Assembly: GCF_001641335.1 (NCBI RefSeq)
Contig: NZ_LVEM01000004.1
Coordinates: 124,001 to 188,000, forward strand
DNA from: Bradyrhizobium stylosanthis
GTDB lineage: Bacteria > Pseudomonadota > Alphaproteobacteria > Rhizobiales > Xanthobacteraceae
Reading direction: 5' to 3'
DNA: 64,000 bases
Both the position numbers and the translations under genes were made by a program. Positions 61,086-64,000 of this stretch are shown here, piece by piece (the stretch's first letter is position 1; every line of letters starts with the position of its first letter). The notes beneath the pieces are model-generated. The model saw only the letters and a list, made by a program, of their open reading frames with translations. It was not told where the DNA came from and made no database searches.

Positions 61086-61175
61086 GTAGGGTGGGCAAAG
61101 GCGCGCTTGCGCCGTGCCCACCACCTGTCTCCGTAAGCAAATTTGGTGGGCACGCTTCGCTTTGCCCACCCTACG
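61086..61175. repeat. Intergenic inverted repeat (GTGGGCAAAG family), copy 3
   Basis: GTAGGGTGGGCAAAGGCGCG pairs with CGCTTCGCTTTGCCCACCCTAC and an inner GTGCCCACCA / TGGTGGGCAC stem. The same family lies at 16682-16772 and 45603-45680. Confidence 0.87.
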
Positions 61176-61183
61176 GCACCTTC

Positions 61184-62728
61184 TCAAATCTTCCGCCCGG
61201 CCTGCTCCCAATAGGGATCGCGCAGGCGACGCTTGAAGATCTTGCCGGAATCTTCGCGCGGCAATCCGCTGCGGATCTCGATGTGCTTGGGCACCTTGTA
61301 ATCGGCGAGCGAGGCCTTCAAGCGCGCACGGACATCGGCGGCGTCGAGCGTGATGCCGGATTGCGGCTCGACCACGGCCATCAGCGCCTCGCCGAACTCG
61401 GCGTCGGGGATGCCGAACACGGCGCAATCATGCACGCCGGGCACGGCGTGCAGCACGGACTCGATCTCGGCCGGGTAGATGTTGACGCCGCCCGAGATCA
61501 CCATGTCGCGCTTGCGGTCGCAGATGAAGACATAGCCGTCCTCGTCGATATAACCGACATCGCCGGAGGTGATGAAGCCGTCGCGGTCGATCTCGGCGCG
61601 CTTCTCCGGCTTGTTGTGGTAGGTGAAATCGGCCATCTCGGCCATGCGCGAGTAGATCTCGCCGATCTCGCCGACGCCGAGCACGCGTCCGTCCTCGCCG
61701 ATGAAGCGCAGCTCGGCGCCGGGCGATATCTTGCCGACCGTGCCGGGCTTCTTCAGCGCGTCCTCCGAGGTCGCGAAGGTGACGGCGCTGGATTCGGTCG
61801 AGCCGTAGAATTCGTAGATCACCGGCCCCCACCATTCGATCATGGCGCGCTTGACGTCGGCCGGGCACGGCGCGGCGGCGTGGATGATGTGGCGCAGCGA
61901 CGAGACGTCGTACTTTTTGCGTACCGCCTCCGGCAGCTTCATCAGGCGGATGAACATGGTCGGCACCATGAAGATGGTGTCGATCCTGTAGCGCTCGATC
62001 AGCTCCAGGAATTCTTCGGCCTCGAAGCGCGGCATCAGCACCAGCACGCCTCCGAGCTTGCCGGCGCGGATGCCGAAGGAGTTCGGCGCGGAATGATAGA
62101 GCGGGCCCGGCAGGATTGCGCGGGCGCCGGGCTTGAGCCCGTAGATCATCGCGCGCATGCGCTCGCCGGCGGCCTGCTGATCCGGCGTCGGCGCATTGCG
62201 GCGCACGCCCTTGGGATGGCCGGTGGTGCCTGACGTGTAGATCATGTTCATCGGCTGCGGCACGACCGGGCCGTCATAGGGCTGGAATTGCGCGAGCCAG
62301 GATTCGAGATCGGTCGCGAAGTCCGGTGTCGCCAGATGGTCGGGGTCGATCTTGTAATTCGACAGGATCTCCGGCGGCGTCGGCACGCTGAGTACCGTGA
62401 CGCCCGCGGGGATCGCATCGCGCAGGGCATGCAGCATATCGGCGTGTCCGATCAGGACGGACGTGCCGGTGTCGTTCAGGATGTAGTTGATCTCCTCCGG
62501 CTTGAAGTGCCAGTTGATGGGCACGCCATAGGCCCCGAGGCGCATCGCAGCGTAGGCGGCCTCCAGGAAGGCGATGTCGTTGCGCATCAGCATACAGACG
62601 CAATCGCCCTGGCGCACGCCGATCCTGGCGAGGCCGGACGCGATGCGGTCGGCACGATCGGCGACCTCGGCGTGGGAACGGCGGCGCTCGCCGGAGACGA
62701 TGCCGAGGAAAGGGGACGTTTCGCTCAT
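61184..62728 (-). CDS. AMP-forming acyl-CoA synthetase/ligase
   Basis: This 514-residue adenylating enzyme has the P-loop-like MIYTSGTTGHPKGVR, YEFYGSTESSAVTF, the ISGGVNIYPAEIESVLH segment and the C-terminal catalytic Lys region (PREDSGKIFKRRLRDPY). It activates a carboxylic acid as an acyl-AMP and then as CoA thioester. It starts at 62728 and precedes the crotonase on the same strand. Carboxylate identity is unknown. A medium- or long-chain fatty acid or aromatic acid is likely. Confidence 0.93.
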   Translation of the reverse strand: MSETSPFLGIVSGERRRSHAEVADRADRIASGLARIGVRQGDCVCMLMRNDIAFLEAAYAAMRLGAYGVPINWHFKPEEINYILNDTGTSVLIGHADMLHALRDAIPAGVTVLSVPTPPEILSNYKIDPDHLATPDFATDLESWLAQFQPYDGPVVPQPMNMIYTSGTTGHPKGVRRNAPTPDQQAAGERMRAMIYGLKPGARAILPGPLYHSAPNSFGIRAGKLGGVLVLMPRFEAEEFLELIERYRIDTIFMVPTMFIRLMKLPEAVRKKYDVSSLRHIIHAAAPCPADVKRAMIEWWGPVIYEFYGSTESSAVTFATSEDALKKPGTVGKISPGAELRFIGEDGRVLGVGEIGEIYSRMAEMADFTYHNKPEKRAEIDRDGFITSGDVGYIDEDGYVFICDRKRDMVISGGVNIYPAEIESVLHAVPGVHDCAVFGIPDAEFGEALMAVVEPQSGITLDAADVRARLKASLADYKVPKHIEIRSGLPREDSGKIFKRRLRDPYWEQAGRKI

Positions 62729-62769
62729 TTTTGTTTTTCTTTGTTGTTCAGCGGCGGTGTTCGTTGGTC

Positions 62770-62886
62770 GTCATCACCGGGCTTGTCCCGGTGATCCACG
62801 TTCTTGCTCGTCGCTTGCATCAAGAACGTGGATGGCCGGGACATCTTGCGCCAAGACGCGTTTCGCGCTTTTGCCCGGCCATGACG
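62770..62886. repeat. Intergenic inverted repeat (GTCATGGCCGGGCTTGTCCC family), copy 3
   Basis: CGTCATCACCGGGCTTGTCC with a GATCCACGTTCTTG block pairs with CAAGAACGTGGATGGCCGGG. A copy of the outer CCCGGCCATGACG arm follows after an insertion of about 30 bp. It is less regular than the copies at 29440 and 51790. Confidence 0.78.
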
Positions 62887-62895
62887 GAGAGACAA

Positions 62896-63705
62896 TCAAT
62901 CCGCATATTTCGCCGCGCGCTTCTCCAGATTGGAGCGCACGGCCTCGGTCTGGTTCGCACTGCCGATCAGCTTCTGCTGCTCGACGGACTCCGCGAGCAG
63001 CGCGGGGCCGGGATCGACCGAGAGGTTGTTCAGCAGGCGCTTGGCGGCGCGGATCGCATCGGGGCTCTTGCCCGCGATCTCGCGCGCGACTTCGAGCGCG
63101 GCCGCGCGCGGATCATCGCAGATGCGCGTCGCGAGGCCGTAAGCCATCGCCTCCTGCGCGGAGAAGATGCGGCCGGTATAGGTGAGATCGCGCAGGATGT
63201 CGTCGCGCACCAGCGAAGCCAGGATCGGCGTGCCCGCCATGTCAGGCACGAGGCCCCATTTGATCTCCATGATCGACATCCGCGCATCGGCGCTGAGGAA
63301 ACGCATGTCGGCGCCGAGCGAGAGCTGGAAGCCGCCGCCGAAGGCAACGCCATGCACGGCGGCGATCACCGGCACCGGAAGCTGACGCCATCCCCATACC
63401 GCTTGCTGTGGAAAGTTTGCCTGCCCATGCGTGCGCTTGGTGAGATCGCGATTTTCGCCACCCGGAATTCCGTTGCCGCCCTTCTCCTTCATGGCGGCAA
63501 AACGCCCCATGTCGAGACCGGCGCAGAAGGCGCGGCCCTCGCCGGAGAGCACGACGGCGCGCACGCCTTTTTCCTTCGAAAGCCGCTCGGTTGCCGCGAC
63601 AAGAGCCTCGAACATGGCCTGATCGAGCGCATTCATCTTGTCGGCGCGCACCAGGCGCACGTCGGCGACGCCTTCCGAGATCGAAATCGAGACGCGCTCT
63701 TCCAT
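62896..63705 (-). CDS. Crotonase/enoyl-CoA hydratase-family protein
   Basis: This 269-residue protein has the crotonase segments GEGRAFCAGLDMGRF and VHGVAFGGGFQLSLGADMRF and the KWGLVPDMAGTPILA region. The last lacks the usual catalytic Glu of enoyl-CoA hydratases there, with Asp-Met instead, so a lyase or isomerase role is possible. The ATG at 63705 has GGGGAG upstream. It is divergent from the SDR that begins at 63811. It is part of the fatty-acid gene set at this end of the window. Confidence 0.9.
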   Translation of the reverse strand: MEERVSISISEGVADVRLVRADKMNALDQAMFEALVAATERLSKEKGVRAVVLSGEGRAFCAGLDMGRFAAMKEKGGNGIPGGENRDLTKRTHGQANFPQQAVWGWRQLPVPVIAAVHGVAFGGGFQLSLGADMRFLSADARMSIMEIKWGLVPDMAGTPILASLVRDDILRDLTYTGRIFSAQEAMAYGLATRICDDPRAAALEVAREIAGKSPDAIRAAKRLLNNLSVDPGPALLAESVEQQKLIGSANQTEAVRSNLEKRAAKYAD

Positions 63706-63758
63706 GGATGAATTCTCCCCTGTTCTTGTTCGGTGCCGCTTTACAGAAAGACGGCGGC

Positions 63759-63794
63759 CGGATTTAGTCAATCGACCAATTAACTGACAATCCG
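63759..63794. promoter_or_regulatory. Imperfect palindrome between the crotonase and the SDR
   Basis: CGGATT and AATCCG flank an inner GTCA / TGAC pair and the segment CGACCAATTAACTGAC. It lies in the divergent gap 17-52 bp upstream of the SDR start, where a TetR- or FadR-type fatty-acid regulator could bind. No regulator is visible in the window. Confidence 0.35.
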
Positions 63795-63810
63795 TACGGG
63801 AGAAACAGCC

Positions 63811-64000
63811 ATGTTCAAGGAAAATCTTCTGGCTGGGCGGCGCATTCTCGTGACCGGCGGCGGCACCGGGCTCGGCAAATCGATGGCGGCGCGCTTCCTC
63901 CAGCTCGGCGCCGAGGTGCATATCTGCGGCCGGCGCAAGATCGTGTGTGACGAGACCGCGACCGAGCTGATGGCGGAGTATGGCGGCCGCGTCACCAGCC
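63811..64000 (+). CDS. SDR-family oxidoreductase, N-terminal part (3' truncated by window edge)
   Basis: The visible 63 residues start MFKENLLAGRRILVTGGGTG and contain the Rossmann GGGTGLGKSMAARFLQLGAE cofactor motif. They end in AEYGGRVTS within the expected N-terminal domain. GGGAGAAACAGCC lies before the ATG at 63811. It is divergent from the crotonase and resembles peroxisomal 2,4-dienoyl-CoA reductase-like SDRs in this region. The catalytic Ser-Tyr-Lys lies beyond the window. Confidence 0.8.
   Translation, partial: MFKENLLAGRRILVTGGGTGLGKSMAARFLQLGAEVHICGRRKIVCDETATELMAEYGGRVTS

Noticed and set aside
16682..61175. CRISPR array or insertion sequence interpretation of the repeats
   Set aside because: The repeats are single inverted repeats separated by genes, with no regular spacers, no cas genes and no transposase.
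1..64000. tRNA, rRNA or phage genes
   Set aside because: I saw no cloverleaf-like segments, ribosomal sequence, integrase or phage structural gene.

Overview
This is a GC-rich alphaproteobacterial chromosome segment that looks like Bradyrhizobium or a close relative. The evidence is a cobalamin radical-SAM protein resembling the hopanoid C-2 methylase HpnP, two perfect FixK-type TTGA-N6-TCAA boxes, an hpa (homoprotocatechuate) cluster, and at least six families of palindromic intergenic repeats. I see no tRNA, rRNA, CRISPR array, transposase or phage gene. The content is metabolic, sensory and accessory.

Layout. 0-6.8 kb: the end of an unrecognised gene, an RND/MMPL exporter, and a minus-strand cluster eutB-hpnP-eutC in which a lipid-methylase gene sits between the two subunits of ethanolamine ammonia-lyase. 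6.9-12.7 kb: a chemoreceptor, then a LysR regulator divergent from an MFS/cupin/alcohol-dehydrogenase operon. 12.7-15.0 kb: accessory DNA with an M48-like membrane metallopeptidase tightly coupled to a 128-residue partner, and a small gene behind a FixK box. 15.3-22.3 kb: acyl-CoA dehydrogenase, an ABC binding protein, an HdeD-like protein behind a second FixK box, a Rieske-flavoprotein reductase, an Asp-type alpha/beta hydrolase and an HD-domain protein. 22.6-29.3 kb: an operon of a two-domain transglutaminase/DUF2126 protein, an ATP-grasp/alpha-E protein and a second transglutaminase. 29.6-31.4 kb: an Aer-like aerotaxis receptor split into overlapping PAS and MCP genes across a (CT)5 tract. 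31.5-35.3 kb: sugar-acid dehydratase, HpcH/HpaI aldolase and Ldh-type dehydrogenase. 35.4-42.6 kb: a MarR/HpaR-type repressor divergent from hpaH-hpaF-hpaE-hpaD-FAH-TPP enzyme, with a 16-bp perfect palindrome between them. 42.7-51.8 kb: MFS, two 2OG-Fe oxygenases including AlkB, DUF2848-amidase, DUF35-thiolase-SDR, and a Tat-exported SMP-30 lactonase. 51.9-54.7 kb: PEP carboxylase. 54.7-64 kb: a repeat-rich stretch, a 749-residue fusion of a periplasmic binding protein to a pentameric ligand-gated ion channel, YccF, and fatty-acid genes (two crotonases, an acyl-CoA ligase, the start of an SDR).

How the parts relate. EutB/EutC and the HpnP-like enzyme all depend on cobalamin, and their interleaving suggests shared expression. 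The hpa genes make a near-complete meta-cleavage route for 3,4-dihydroxyphenylacetate. The final aldolase is not inside the cluster, but an HpaI-family aldolase lies just across the regulator. The most striking single gene is the channel fusion at 56976-59225. Next are the split aerotaxis receptor, the peptidase pair, and the eutB-hpnP-eutC arrangement.
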